Shown one piece after another: positions 48,246 through 60,553 of a DNA stretch of 64,000 nucleotides (its first letter is position 1; every line of letters begins with the position of its first letter). Position numbers and translations under genes: made by a program. The notes below the pieces were generated by a model. It was given only the letters and a program-made list of their open reading frames with translations. It was not told the DNA's origin and searched no databases. Source of the DNA: Dicyema japonicum (taxonomy: Eukaryota; Dicyemida; Rhombozoa; Dicyemidae); assembly GCA_011109175.1 (NCBI GenBank), contig RDEW01000099.1:1-64000 (forward strand), written 5' to 3'.

Positions 48246-48533
48246 GTTAACTGCCTTCTTTCATCTCCACCGGTTGTCATGCAAACATTGATGTAGTCAT
48301 TGTAGAAGCTAGTCATGTTCTAGAAGTGCCCTAATGATGTGCAGAAAAGAGCTCTGAGGCTAATTTGTGAATACAGAGACAAGTTTTTGTTAATTATCTC
48401 AACAGTCTATTTGCTTATTCCCGCTGTAGTAATTGACGTTTCTTTTCACGATAACTATCAAGGTCAACTGGTAAAGCTATTGGTTTCCACTAACGATTTG
48501 GCTTTTGAGTATTTTAAGTTTTGTATGAAAAAC

Positions 48534-48835
48534 ATAGACTTGAGTATTTCATCAGTCAAGTTTTTTCAACAGCTAAGGGTTTGAATCCTGGCATTTGAAT
48601 GTTTTCTTATTTCACAAAGTTAAATAAATCCGATGTCTTCTGACTTTAAGAGAAGTGCGATAGGATACATTGACCTTCAAGAGATAGACTTGAGTATTTC
48701 ATCAGTCAAGTTTTTTCAACAGCTAAGGGTTTGAATCCTGGCATTTGAATGTTTTCTTATTTCACAAAGTTAAATAAATCCGATGTCTTCTGACTTTAAG
48801 AGAAGTGCGATAGGATACATTGACCTTCAAGAGAT
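48534..48835 (+). repeat. Exact 150-bp tandem duplication
   Basis: Copy one starts at ATAGACTTGAGTATTTCATC (48534) and copy two at 48684, a period of 150 bp; I see no differences. The upstream sequence has QKRALRLICEYRDK, a phrase common near the C-terminus of jockey/CR1 LINEs, so the duplication is in transposon debris. Confidence 0.85.
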
Positions 48836-49099
48836 CAAGGCATTAAGTCTAATAGAGCTAGCCGGCAACTTAACCGTCAGTTTCGTTATGATAACCAAAT
48901 TTATGGTTGCGAAGAAGATGATTGTATCATTCGAATTCAATCAGGAAATCAAAATTATCTTTTCTTTTAAATTTAATCAGGCAAACTTTTTATTTTTGTC
49001 GGTTAATCTGGAAATCATGATCATTAAGTACTTTTTTCTTCAGAGAATTGAATTACTGAATAAGAGCATTCAAAATCTATCTGTTTTTATTGGCTTTTA

Positions 49100-49349
49100 G
49101 CTTAATAAATATATCAATGATCCAAAAGGTCACCAAGGATCTGCGTGAGACTAACAACAACAATTTGATTAAGGAAAGAGTTAAGAGTTATTGAGAAGCA
49201 TTACATCTGAGTCCGATCTGAAANGCTTAATAAATATATCAATGATCCAAAAGGTCACCAAGGATCTGCGTGAGACTAACAACAACAATTTGATTAAGGA
49301 AAGAGTTAAGAATTATTAAGAAGCATTACATCTGAGTCCGATCTGAAAA
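49100..49349. repeat. 125-bp near-exact duplication joined at a single N
   Basis: GCTTAATAAATATATCAATG starts at 49100 and again at 49225, directly after an N at 49224. The copies differ at two or three bases (AAGAGTTATTGAG against AAGAATTATTAAG). The position of the N argues for an unmerged overlap between contigs or divergent haplotypes. Confidence 0.8.
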
Positions 49350-49869
49350 TTTGGACTCTCCTTCATTTAATTACTCTTTTAGTGTTATGTGCCTACTTAT
49401 TTTATTTTATATTAAAAAATTAAATAATTGTAAAAATGGAATTTATGGCAATTAAAATGAATTATGTCATTAAAATCAAAAAAGTGGCAAAAATTGTATC
49501 TATAACTTCATAAAAGGTAAAACATTTTAAAAAAATCTTTGTATAATTTTACTCATTAATAACAAAATTAATCTTTTCATTAAAATGGCATTTTATGGCA
49601 AAATATCATGACATTTATAATTACATAATTAAATTAAAATAACCAATTTTATTTAATTAATTTTGATTTTATTGAATAAATAAAATAAATAAATTACATA
49701 AATAATATACAACGAATTTTGTCGAGCAATGATACCTGGTGATTCGTTAGAGTATCAAAAGAATAATTATAAAAGTAATTAAGTAATTTTAATTAATAGA
49801 AGTTCAACAGGATAACAAGGTAACAAAAATAATGAAATTAGAAGCCTCAAAATGTCCTAAAACCTACGA

Positions 49870-50500
49870 TTCCAAAAGAATTCAAGTTTTCGGCTAGCAG
49901 GACAAAAAAATGTGAAATTAAGAGCACCCAGCAGTTGGAAGAGGATGAGCTAAGGTATTGATTAAAGAAACGCTAAGGAAAACATTCAAAGCGAATCCTC
50001 TCAATAGAAAGATCCTTACTACTCGATATATACCCCCCAAACCTGAATACAAACCCACTAAGCCAGTTGTTTCTGCACTAAAGGACAATACCAATCAAAA
50101 AGTATTTAAGGCTCGGCCTGTTCCTAAATCTTTATATAAGGCTCAAGAACTTCCAAACATAACTCATCCGAAATCTAATCCTCCCAAATCCCCAAACGTT
50201 GTGAAAAAATAGATCTAAAAATTACATTTTGTTTTCCATTATTTTTCTGTTATTTTGAATGTTTATTTGAATCATTTTGTTGTGGTATGTTTTGGGGATT
50301 TTTCCTGGCCAGGAACCGGATCGTTTATAAAAGACTTACACTAAACAAAAAGAAACAAAATATGTTTGAGACCATTATCTGGTTCTCCCTTTTCTATTAG
50401 TTATCATAACATTTTTTAATAAAATTGAATAATTTATTACGTAATCCAGCTGAGGTAATTGATTGCACAATATTGTCAAAATTAAACTTTAAAATGTTTT
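49870..50500 (+). repeat. Left arm of a long inverted repeat with a Pro/Lys-rich frame
   Basis: Contains an open frame to 50212 encoding FKANPLNRKILTTRYIPPKP, YKPTKPVVSALKDN, RPVPKSLYKAQELPN and PPKSPNVVKK, preceded in another frame by QLEEDELRY. A 3' region follows with GGCCAGGAACCGGATCG. It matches 53190-53810 in reverse orientation. The repeated context suggests a mobile element ORF; the protein family is unknown. Confidence 0.55.
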
Positions 50501-51689
50501 TATAATGTCGAGTAACTGAGACCTTTTGACAGACCGTTCCTGAAAAACGAAAGTCCACTTCGTATTAATTAAGTAATGAATTTTTGCATATTTTTTTATT
50601 AATAAAATTACTTAATTAAATTAATTTATTATTAAATACATTTTTGTCTGCATCAATCTTTGTGGGTTTTTGAAATTTTGTAGTTATTTTCTTTGTATTA
50701 ATTATAGTCACAAAACTACCAGTATTAATAATATTAGGTTAAATGCTCGGTTGGTTCGTCAGTGAGCTCCACCTCAAGCTTCACACTAATCAAAAGGCTC
50801 TGAGGTACAGAAATGTGATAGACTATGAAAAAACCATATTTTACTTGAAAACCCGAATCGCTCATGTTATGGATTGTCTTCTCGTTTTTTTTGGTTAGAA
50901 ATATTGCGGACGTTATTTTCGTTTAGCTGCATTCTACTACTAAATTATAATTTTCATAATTTTGTGGCTTTTGCTTCCGAGTACTAATACACTTGCATTT
51001 GGGACCCATCGAACTTGGCAAGGTGATAGCAAGAGGCTGAATGGAATAACGACAATTGCATAAAGGAAGTTCTTTTAAAAAGCGAATCTACTCAAGTCAT
51101 CACTTTAGAGGTTTCTCAGCGAGTATTACTGAAGATTCGAAAAGGAGGAAATACTGTGGTATAGGGGATCAGTTCACCTTCAGTCGATTTCCGTTGAGAC
51201 ATCTGGCAATCAAAGATATCAATTTGATCAGGCGGTAGGACTTTAGAAGGGCAAACCCAGAATGACAAGACGGCTCTTCAAGACTAATTATTCGAATTTC
51301 CATCCGATGAATAATTGCAGTGTTTCATTAAGTATAATTTTTAAAAGAAGACATTACTATAGCATCTGAGACCCTGTCGCTTACAATTGAAATCAGAGAT
51401 ACGTAAGGATCGTTAATCAATTTGAAAGTGAGATAAAAGTTTATGAAAATGTCACTCATATTTTCATCAGGAAAGCTGATTTAATTTATAATGCAGCGAT
51501 TCGAGATATCTTCCAATATATGTCAAAATTGACCAAATCGTCAAATACCTTAAAGACGAGTCTTTGAATTCTGACTCAAGTCTTATGGTTAAAATCAATT
51601 GAGCAAATCGAAAGTGATACGAGTTTGAAAATGGGGGCTGTATTGCTAATCTTTTGCAATAAATGGGAAATCAATGAAGAAATATGAAT

Positions 51690-52560
51690 ACAATCGACCT
51701 CCGAAAATTGGCCACATTTTGAAATTTTTTCTATTTAAAAGTCATGTTCTCTTTATTATTGGCTAATTTTTAATTTAAGGCTACTTTGGTCAACGCTTTT
51801 TGCCCATTCACAATTGTCGGAAGCGCGGTAGACACACTATAATCCGCGGAAAAAAACAATGAGGACAAAAGAGAAAAATTACTAAACGCTACTCGATCGA
51901 TTCACGTTCTACCCCATCGTTGTTCAGACAACATGGACAACAAGGAGGTAATCTCTTCGTTTTCTAAATAAACTTTGACGCCTAACTACACTAAAAAGCC
52001 ATGTCTCACGTAAGAATCGGCAGTTTTTAGAGTTGTTCAACGTCGATTATGTCGACGGAGATCATTTCTGATTGATTTTTTGTTTTAATAAATAATTGAT
52101 TATCCAAAAAAATTTTTTAATACAAAATTGAAAAAATAAATTTTTATTAACACATCTCTTGCAATATACTTGTAGATGCTATAACTCGCATTACTTTATT
52201 ATATATAACTCAAAGTGTAAATTATATAGAAAATGATGCTATTCGTGCTATCAGTTAGCTGATTGATTCTCACTTTTTCGAAAGAGGATATCGAAAAAAA
52301 TAATAAATAATTTTTTAATGAATAAAGACAGCTTTTTGAAAGATTATAAAACCGTTTTTTAAAGCTGCACATATCCCAATGATACCAAAGTTTAATTTTG
52401 ATATTCACCTCAAGAGTGAAAAACTAATTTTGATTGACAACTGCCCTGCACATTGTGTGCCGCAAAACTTGGTATAAAAAATATTGTTTTTCTAAAAATA
52501 AACAATAAGATCGAGAAGACGTAAGATATTGTACATACTTTTAGAATTAATATTGCTCAC
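51690..52560 (+). mobile_element. pogo/Tigger-like relic with second DDE aspartate
   Basis: It starts with a TIR-like ATACAATCGACCTCCGAAAA/TTGGCCACATTTT, shared with 17.65 kb. At 52390-52500 the plus strand encodes NFDIHLKSEKLILIDNCPAH followed by CVPQNL, the block around the second catalytic Asp of pogo-type transposases. The first and third catalytic blocks are not readable. It lies between the arms of the inverted repeat. Confidence 0.6.
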
Positions 52561-53189
52561 TCTTAGTGAGTATTCTAAAGTAAATTTAGCTAATATAGAA
52601 ATGTTGAGGTTGTTTTGACACAACGTATTTCTTGTCAAACCAACAAACTTTGGGATTTATTATCAAATATCAATGATCTTATTAACTTCTAAAATCTTTC
52701 TGAAAGTAATTAGTACACTTAGACTTCATTATATGATAATTATGACACACTGGAGGATACATTTGTATCACTGACCTCTGAGAGCATTAAAAATCTTGCG
52801 AATCGTTATGAATGAAAGAATGATGAAATTAAGGGTTTAGCCATTTTAATGTTTTTAGGTCGTATTTCAACCATAAATCCATAGGCCATCAATATCATGC
52901 CATGTGGAAGACTTTATTGATGTCTACAATCGATCAGATAGATTCCGTTTATTTCCAACGAAATAATACGGATTAATTAATTAACAAACAACGTTTCAAT
53001 CACAGGTGGGACAAACAAAAAATCCTCGGATAGTATCAAAATATTGATACTACTTAGTTTTTATTTTGATGTTTTTGTTTGAATTAACTATTTATGATAA
53101 ATCCTCGATATTCATGCAATCTTCATAACAATTAGACCCACAAAGGAGGAAGACCACTGAAAGTCATGCTCCACGGATTGTGAAGATTT

Positions 53190-53810
53190 CCAGGATATAA
53201 TTTTGACAATATTGTACAAACAAATACCTCAGCTGGATAACGTAAATAAATTTTCAATTTATTAAAAAAAATGTTATGATAACTAATCTTAAAGGGAGAA
53301 CAACTTATTCTTTGTGTATATGTCCTTTATAGACGATCCCAACAATCTGGTTCTTAAAACAAATGGTAGAAGCCTCCAATGTTATTAGAAGGATCATCAG
53401 TTGCCTTCCTTTACCACTAAGTTACTTTGGCCAGGAAAAATTCCCAAAAATACCACAACAGATTAATTCGGATAAACATTCAAAAATTAAAATTTAAAAA
53501 TAATAAATAAAATATAATTATTAGATCCGCTTTTAGCGAATTTTGACGTTTCGAGGATATATAACTGGCAGTTCGTGAGGGTTATATAAAGATCAGGGAA
53601 CAGATTCCAGTGTCCTTCACTGCCAGATTTCTATTCGTATTGAAAGACTTAGTGGGCTTGTACTTAGGTTTGGGGGGGGTATATATCGAGTAGCAAGGAT
53701 CTTTTTATTAAAAGGATTCGCCTTGAATTTTTCCCTTAGTGTTTCTTTAATCGATACTTTAGCTCATCCTCTTCCAACTATTGGGTATTTTTGATTTCAT
53801 ATCTTTCCTG
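53190..53810 (-). repeat. Right arm of the long inverted repeat
   Basis: On the minus strand it reads LEEDELKYRLK and, one frame over, KETLREKFKANPFNKKILAT followed by RYIPP, showing one shared frameshift relative to the left arm. The matching 3' part ends near GACAATATTGTACAAAC. The arms have drifted by many substitutions, so the pair is old. Confidence 0.55.
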
Positions 53811-54229
53811 CTAACTGAAAACTTAAACTTTTGAGGAATCGTTGGCTTCAGTCTACGTGTTTGAACTAAGGTTTATATAAATGATACTGAATACTCTTTG
53901 AGATACTGAGTGAGGTCATCTTCACTGATAGAAACCTTTGTTAGTCTAACTGTGATCATTTAAATACACATAATAATACATTTCAAGACAGTTTACAGGT
54001 TAAATCGTTGTTAGAAATAACTTGATTGACAGAACATCAAGATTCCAAACCTTTTTTATAAAAACTTTAGCTCTCATGATACCTGGAATGATACAATTTA
54101 TCCACATCCTGTCACAGGGAGACGAAAATAGCAGAAAACGGATCATTGCAAGTTTAAATTTTGAATTAATTGGCATAAAAGTTAAATTTCGACCAAATTT
54201 GACAGTAGGGGGGTCAATGATATATCTCA

Positions 54230-54850
54230 GTTGCCTCAGGGTGCACTGCCACTAGTGAAAATGGTAGTAAAGAAAAACTCAGTCTAATTAATGTTATTTT
54301 AAATTTAAGGGGATCAAAGTTACTTTAAGGTGAAGTCTGCTTCTAATTTTTTTTCACTTTGAAATGCGTCAACAACAAAATGACAGAGACGTAATCACAA
54401 TTCTTATAATCATAGTTTTCTTATGACAAAGGAAACTGTATGACATTTCAGCCTTCTTATTCCTGTCCAACATACAATCATGAGCTAATCATAATGCAAC
54501 AAACTAACCTGTACCAATAAAACCCGAAATTGTGTCATTTCTGAGAAACTGCAATCTAGATCCAACATTTCTAACGTAATGTTGATTTCTTCAACTCTTT
54601 AAGGTATTATATCTGTAGTATTCAACAGATTTTGCCAAATTTCAACTCCGTAGTTGATTTGATTTTTGGATTCAAAATAATTCGCACATTTACTGCTATA
54701 ATAGGCTGCAATAGAAAAATCAGTTATTTTAATCGACTTATCCACGTTGTGGAAAATAAAACTAAAATCATAAATATTTCCGGTCATAGTCGTTTTATAC
54801 CAATGAGACTCATCATAAATGTCGAAACTTGGATTGGTGAATGTAAACTC
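54230..54850 (-). CDS. Possible spliced gene or recent relic, unidentified
   Basis: An open frame on the minus strand encodes ...FTFTNPSFDIYDESHWYKT, then ITDFSIAAYYSSKCANYF and YGVEIWQN. Removing a 30-nt GTTGAA...AAAG intron continues it as LVEEINITLEMLDLDCSFSE. A 24-nt intron (GTTAGT...TTAG, near 54512-54489) and further candidates of 20, 28 and 40 nt extend it through KAEMSYSFLCHKKTM. These sizes match the undoubted introns of neighbouring genes, and the Cys pattern and SY.. C motif weakly recall the two LAMP-like genes. No start, membrane helix or convincing end was found, so it may be a fragment or pseudogene. The opposite-strand reading frame here is taken as a shadow. Confidence 0.35.
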
Positions 54851-54969
54851 AGGCTTTTATAAGCTATAATATTATTTTGAATAATGATTCTTATTGTACC
54901 TATCCACATTAGAATTCCACTTTTTATCAGATTGGGTTAATTCACTATATTGGCTCGAGATTTGAAGCG

Positions 54970-55750
54970 ATGTCGCTATTCGTTTTGTTTCTGCATTGGA
55001 CGGAGACAATCTTGTGCGAATGGAAGAAAATTTCCTCCGAAATGTTTCAAACACCACCTCTATGGGCGTCCACTTCTTATAATGAGAAGAGGAGATGTCT
55101 ACGATGTGCGAGGGAGCATGAACTAACTGAATGTAGCGAGATATCTGGGACCAGAATGAATTGCATCAATTGTGGCTCGACCGCACATTGTACAAGATGC
55201 GGTGGATGTTCAGTCGCTAAAAAGCTGAACAAACTCAGTTGAGGAGATCCATGAAAAACGATAAACATGAGATATTGGAAAGGCATGGACAGCAAAGACA
55301 GTTACAGTTAAGCTGGTTTCCAAAATAACTTGAAGGTCTGATGATAAATTTATACTGAAATTTTGGAGATAATCTCAAGAGCTCGATTGCGTAAGTGGAT
55401 TTAACAAAAATGGTGACCTAGGGTCTGAAGAAGCAAGGTTTCCCAAATGCTTGAGAATAGTGATAGTGAAAGTCCGCTACTTAAGAAAGAGGTATAATGA
55501 ACTATTTTTGTAGCGGCCTCTAACGTCGATATTTTGGTGATCAACGAAACAAAGTTAAGGAAGGAGGAAAGTAAACTACTGAGTTGATACAAGTCTGTTG
55601 ATATTCTATGGAAAGATGGAGTAGTTGGTGGTACGGGGATGTCTATTTTCTATCGGTATTTCCCAATCTAGTATCGTTTTAATATATTTTGTGAATTCGG
55701 ATGCGTCGATGTCTGTTGTGGGGATGCGGATTCTAAAAAGCTAGAGACAT
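54970..55750 (+). mobile_element. LINE ORF1 zinc-knuckle and endonuclease start, decayed
   Basis: The plus strand encodes RCLRCAREHELTECSEISGT and CINCGSTAHCTRCGGC, gag-like CCHC knuckles. After stops it has NVDILVINETKLRKEESKLL (about 55523-55585), the second strand of a LINE endonuclease with its catalytic Glu. The order knuckles then endonuclease fits a jockey/CR1-type element. Confidence 0.62.
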
Positions 55751-56504
55751 GTTAAATAGAGATTTCTAAGTTCGACAACAAAAATTGATGTTACCAGTTA
55801 TGAAAGTAATAAACGAACCGGGGTGGAGTGCGTCATAGTTCCTGTCTGAAACTGTTGAATTTAAAGTTCTAACATTTGAAGAACCGAATCATTTTTGTTA
55901 TGACAGGGGCAAAAAACTTTGATTTGTTCTTGTCCCGTCTCCACTTTTCGGTTATAGTACATTAGAGCATAAAGGATATTTAAAGTTACCGTATCCCTCG
56001 GGAACTTTGTATAAGTTTGAAACTACGGATATTGTTAAAAATGTTTTCTTTCAGATGTGTATAGATTGGAACTATTTTTGACTCTTCCTGATTCCAGACG
56101 ATGTATCTACGTGTATATATTAAAAGGATATTTTCAAAGAAGATTAATGAAAATTTCGCGACAAACAGTTATTAATTTGATTCGTGAGAGGAACTGAATA
56201 ACGAGAAGTAGAGATGTAGTATAGACAGAATAGGGAAGATATCTCCGGAAGGATTCTCTAGTCATAACGGGTATTAATAAAATAAGGAAAGATATTTAGG
56301 AAAAGAAATTAAAGAAAGAAACCTACAAACATGTTTAGCTTATTCAACTCATAAGGGAGAAATCTATATTGAAAAAGGTCCCCGAACTAGGGAAACCGAA
56401 AAAAAACTTACTGAGCAATAGGCTTGTGTATTCTAAGCATTGAGGAGTACTTCAATACTTTCTAAAACAAAGCTGAGTGAAATACCAGCAAAGCCTTAAG
56501 TAGA

Positions 56505-57170
56505 TAGCCAGTATTGTGTACACGTGGGGTCACGTAGAACAGACAAGCGTTAATCCATATGCCATAAAGTTATAAAAAGTGATATCCGAAGAAAATCAGT
56601 CTAGTAATGACCCCTTCTGCATATCACAGAAACCAAGCTCTTACAAACTTCAGAATTACTAAGCTATGAGAAAGTACTAAAATCGTTGACTCGTTAGCTA
56701 TTATTGTGCACACGTGGCATCATGTCGAGTCGAGCTATGGACCATCAACCATTACCCTACAAAATATTATGAGGGGAAGGCTAGTCTAGTCATACCTCTA
56801 ATTCACATCTCCCAAAAGAATCAATCTTTGAGAAATTCCAGAAAATTGTTATGCCGACTGCCAGTATAGGGCACATGAAGTGTCACGTGGTCAAGTTGAG
56901 CTTTGGGTAATCAGCCATTACTACAAACTATTAGTGGAAGAGGCCAGTCTAGTCATGACCCTTTCTTCATATCTCCCAAAACCAAACTCTGAGATAGTCA
57001 AAAACAAAGCTCTAGAATTTCGAAAAAAAAGTTATGCCGTTTGCCAGTATGGGGGCACACTTTGTGTCACGTGGTAGAGTCGAGCTTTGGGTCATCACCC
57101 ATTACCTTACAAACTATTAAGCAGGGACGCTAATCCAGTCATTCATCTTTTTCACATCTCCACGATTTAG
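56505..57170. repeat. Second array of the CACGTGG-TCAC tandem family
   Basis: Roughly four diverged units share CACGTGGNNTCACGTNG..GAG, CCATTACCTTACAAACTATT and GCCAGTCTAGTCATGACCC with the array at 45.2-45.8 kb. Unit landmarks fall near 56634, 56821 and 56982 (spacing ~160-187 bp). Confidence 0.7.
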
Positions 57171-57479
57171 ATATAAACAAGTTGAACGAAGAAATATACT
57201 ATTTCTGTCATAAAAAGGAATAAAATAGCCATCTGGAAGAAGAGAACAAAGGATTTTCTCTAGGACCTTCAGAATGACTAATCGTGAATAATTAGAGAAT
57301 GATTTCTCATGTGAATGATGAAATAATCTACAAAGTTATAATTGTTCTAGAATATTCTAGAAGTCAAAGTTGAATCTGCCAGGACCTTTTTTGCCTGTTT
57401 GTCGAAGAGTCAGAATCATGTATTTAGGAGTCCATTTTGAACTTCCGTTTGATTCGATTTAGCAAATTAGCGAACTAAA

Positions 57480-57900
57480 GGAGTTGATTAATAAGAATAA
57501 GATCATTTCTGACGCTGTTGAAATTTTTAAACAAGTCAGATCTGGGATTTTGTGATCTCATTTAACGACAGTATTCCTGATGATACTATCAAATTTGAAC
57601 TGGTCTACAACAATGAGATCTCTTTTTTAGATATCCAAATTTTGGAGAGATTGATGTATAAGTGATTTTTGTGTGTAGAAACTGCTGGAGGACCGGCTTG
57701 AGGATGCCTGGAATATCCTTGATGGCCTTCTACACAAATATAAATATCTGAAAATCTGAAATTAATACGTGAGCGTCATAACTCGATCATTCGTGCCATT
57801 AATGAATCTTCTAGGGTTGATGCGATTTATATTTGAGAAATGGGAAGATGAGTTAAAACAGAAGTTATCTGATCAACAAAGTTAATTAATAAGTTTAATT
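57480..57900 (+). mobile_element. Possible Penelope-like RT end
   Basis: The plus strand has IKFELVYNNEISFLDIQIL near 57587-57645, resembling the KFT.E...G.LPFLDV.I motif that closes Penelope-like reverse transcriptases. The support is a single motif and the flanks are broken. Confidence 0.3.
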
Positions 57901-58569
57901 ATTCGTATTAATAAAATAGTTTTTTGCTTTCTAATTTAAATTAAAAAAATAGTTTTTTTCTAATAAATATATAGCGGCTGCCCTGACTCGTAGCTCTTCT
58001 CAGGATGGCGAGCAAGATTCGCTCAAATAGCCAGGATCTCCTGTTTGTGTAGGGATCCGATTCCCTTGACGATTCAAGAATTCCAGCGTCGCAGGTGGTA
58101 AAGTCTTAACTTTTTATTAAGGAAAGAAAAGGGAGTAAACGGTTTTAGAAATCAAAAAGAATTTTAAATCGATTTAATAAACTAAGTTATTGTCGTATAG
58201 TATGAGATTAATTAGATTTTAATATTTCAATTTTAAATTAGACCCGATTTTTTGGATTACCCACCTGTCTTGACCATCTCTTCGGAATTAAACTTTAACA
58301 TTTGGCGCGTGACCTGACCACGTGACCAAATTTTCGTAGTGTAGACACGTATTAAAAAAATAAATAAGTAATTAACAGTATAATTAAATAGTAAAATTAA
58401 AGCTTATATTTGTTCTTTTAACTGTATTTCTAACTTAGTTGGAGATATCTAATTTTGGAAAAAATTAGCCGCGTGGCGCCATGTGGTGCTGCGTTGTTAA
58501 TTGATTGAAGTTTCTGCTTGCTTGTCTGTTCATCCTCTCTCTTCCTATTAGAGTGGCGTCATGTGATCC

Positions 58570-58765
58570 ACCTGTCTAGGTTACGCCCAGTGCCAGGCCG
58601 GCACGAAAAAGGATCATTTGCTCTTCCCCACTCCACTGGAGGGTTTCCACAACTGCATGTAATGGACGTCTTACCTTTTATGCTGATTCCGGGTGGACTC
58701 TGTTTCTGTAGAAGTGGAAACTGGATACACTTAATTAGTTGTTTAACTTCTTTCTCGGTGTATCC
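58570..58765 (+). repeat. Dispersed repeat shared with 14.9-15.24 kb
   Basis: CAGTGCCAGGCCGGCACGAA, AAGGATCATTTGCTCTTCC, CCTTTTATGCTGATTCCGGG and GTGGAAACTGGATACACTTA match the 15-kb copy in order and orientation. Confidence 0.55.
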
Positions 58766-58839
58766 GGGGTTAATAAATTAAATTAATTAATATCTAATTT
58801 TAGTTAGAAATAAGGCATTTGTACGGACAACGTGATGAA

Positions 58840-59430
58840 AACTAAGGTCCTTGATATTACAGTAAAGCGAAGTCAATATCCGGTATTGTCTTCACGTGGT
58901 GTCACCTGGACCAGACAACCGTCAAGCCATACGCAATCACCTTCTAAAAGTGTTATCCGGATAGTCCAGTAGAGCCATGAACCATACTTCACTATTTGTC
59001 GATTCTATGGTCCGGGAGAGTCAAGTAAAGTGCAAGTCAATAGCCATTATTTTTCTACACGTAGTGTCATCTAAACCAGACAACCGTCGAGCCATAAGCA
59101 ATCACCTTCTAAAAGTGTTTTCCAGTGAATTTTATTTAAGCATTGAGCCAAACGTTGCTACTTCCAGAAACTAAGATTCTGGAGAGTTTTGTTAAGCGTT
59201 GAGTTAATAGCGATTATTGTCACCTGGACAGAAATGCGTTGAGCATATGCAATTACCTTTCTAAAATGTTATCCAAGGAAGTCAATTCAAGCCTAGTGCC
59301 ATACTTCTCCACTCCACAAATTTATGATCCGGAAGATTAGATTAAAGCGTTGAGTCAATAGCCAGTAATTTCCACACGTAATGTCACCTGGACCTGACAA
59401 GTGTTGAAAACATAAGCAATTTCCTTGGAA
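58840..59430. repeat. Third array of the CACGTGG-TCAC tandem family, diverged
   Basis: Units carry CACGTGGTGTCACCTGGACC, AGACAACCGTCGAGCCATAA and GCAATCACCTTCTAAAAGTG with a spacing of about 160-170 bp. The core CACGTGG-TGTCAC links it to the 45- and 56-kb arrays, but the remainder is quite different. Confidence 0.65.
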
Positions 59431-59699
59431 AATTAAAATTGTAATAATTTCTCGCATATTTTGATCTAATCCGATTATGGTCAGCCTGAGGTATAAAAAT
59501 TTTTTTTAAGTTAATACAATTAATTCTTAACCCATCTGGTTATAAAAATTGATTACTTATCCGACATCTTCAAAAAATGGGGACGTGAGGTTACTTCCAT
59601 ATTGAGGAGATGAAGATATTGGGTAAACTAGAACCGAGCTACGTCATGAGTTTATATATCCGACCAATTAACCACCAACTGAATAAGCGCTTGTTTTCA

Positions 59700-60350
59700 G
59701 TCTAAAAATGGTAGTTTATTAAAGTCCTTACAGTTATTGTAAGCTATTTTTTCAAACATGCATGCACAAAGCACATCTTTGATATCACAATTTGCTCTTT
59801 CTACTGATCCCTGACTTTGGGGGTAAAGAGGTCTTCCAAATATTAAAATAAAAATCGTAAAAAATACCATGATCAATGGTAATTCAATTCCACAATTCAG
59901 AAAGTGTAGTTATTATTTCAGCTGTAAACTCCATACCATTATCACTTTGCAATATTTGCTGTAATCCGAACATTACAAAATATTGAGAAGTTGAGAAGCA
60001 ACTTTTGTTTTAAAGCGAATGATACAAAAATTATTCATATGATCTTTATAGGCTAAATCCAATTGGCCGTATGATAAAGATCTCATGTCTATCAGATCAA
60101 TCTGCGCACAGGATTAAAATTCTTTTGATAAAATTGGACGAACAACACTAGAATTTGATTTTCATCTGATTCGCTTTTTCTTCTTACAGTGAATGCAAAA
60201 TAACTTGTATAAATCACTTAACGTTAATATGTGATTGTTCGAGGTTTCATTAATCGCACTAAAGTATCTGCCACTCATCTTCAGAGATAACCTGTGTTTA
60301 CGGATTTTTAGGAGACAATCTGGGTAGAAGTCGGTTGACATGCCCTACAA
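59700..60350 (-). mobile_element. Integrase-core (rve) relic, KRBA2/SCAND3-like type
   Basis: Minus-strand frames give LIDMRSLSYGQLDLAYKDHM, NNFCIIRFKTKVASQ, LQSDNGMEFTAEIITTLSEL and PQSQGSVERANCDIKDVLCA. These are the three blocks of a retroviral-type integrase core: D after LI, D in SDNG and E in SVERAN. Stops and shifts separate them. The DHM/RPL pattern resembles host-domesticated and Ginger-like integrases rather than classical LTR elements. Confidence 0.65.
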
Positions 60351-60553
60351 TTTAATATTAGTTCCCTATCACTTATTCTACAGTGCTTTTTCTCTATAAT
60401 AACTTACTTATATGAGTTTGTGTCGTGCTAATTAGCCTATATTTGTGATACAGAAATTATCTAAATATATTCATGCAAATTGTGTAATTAACTTATCAAA
60501 TGTCACTCAATTCCTGAATTTTTTAATAAGAAAACAATTCCTGAATTAAAGAT

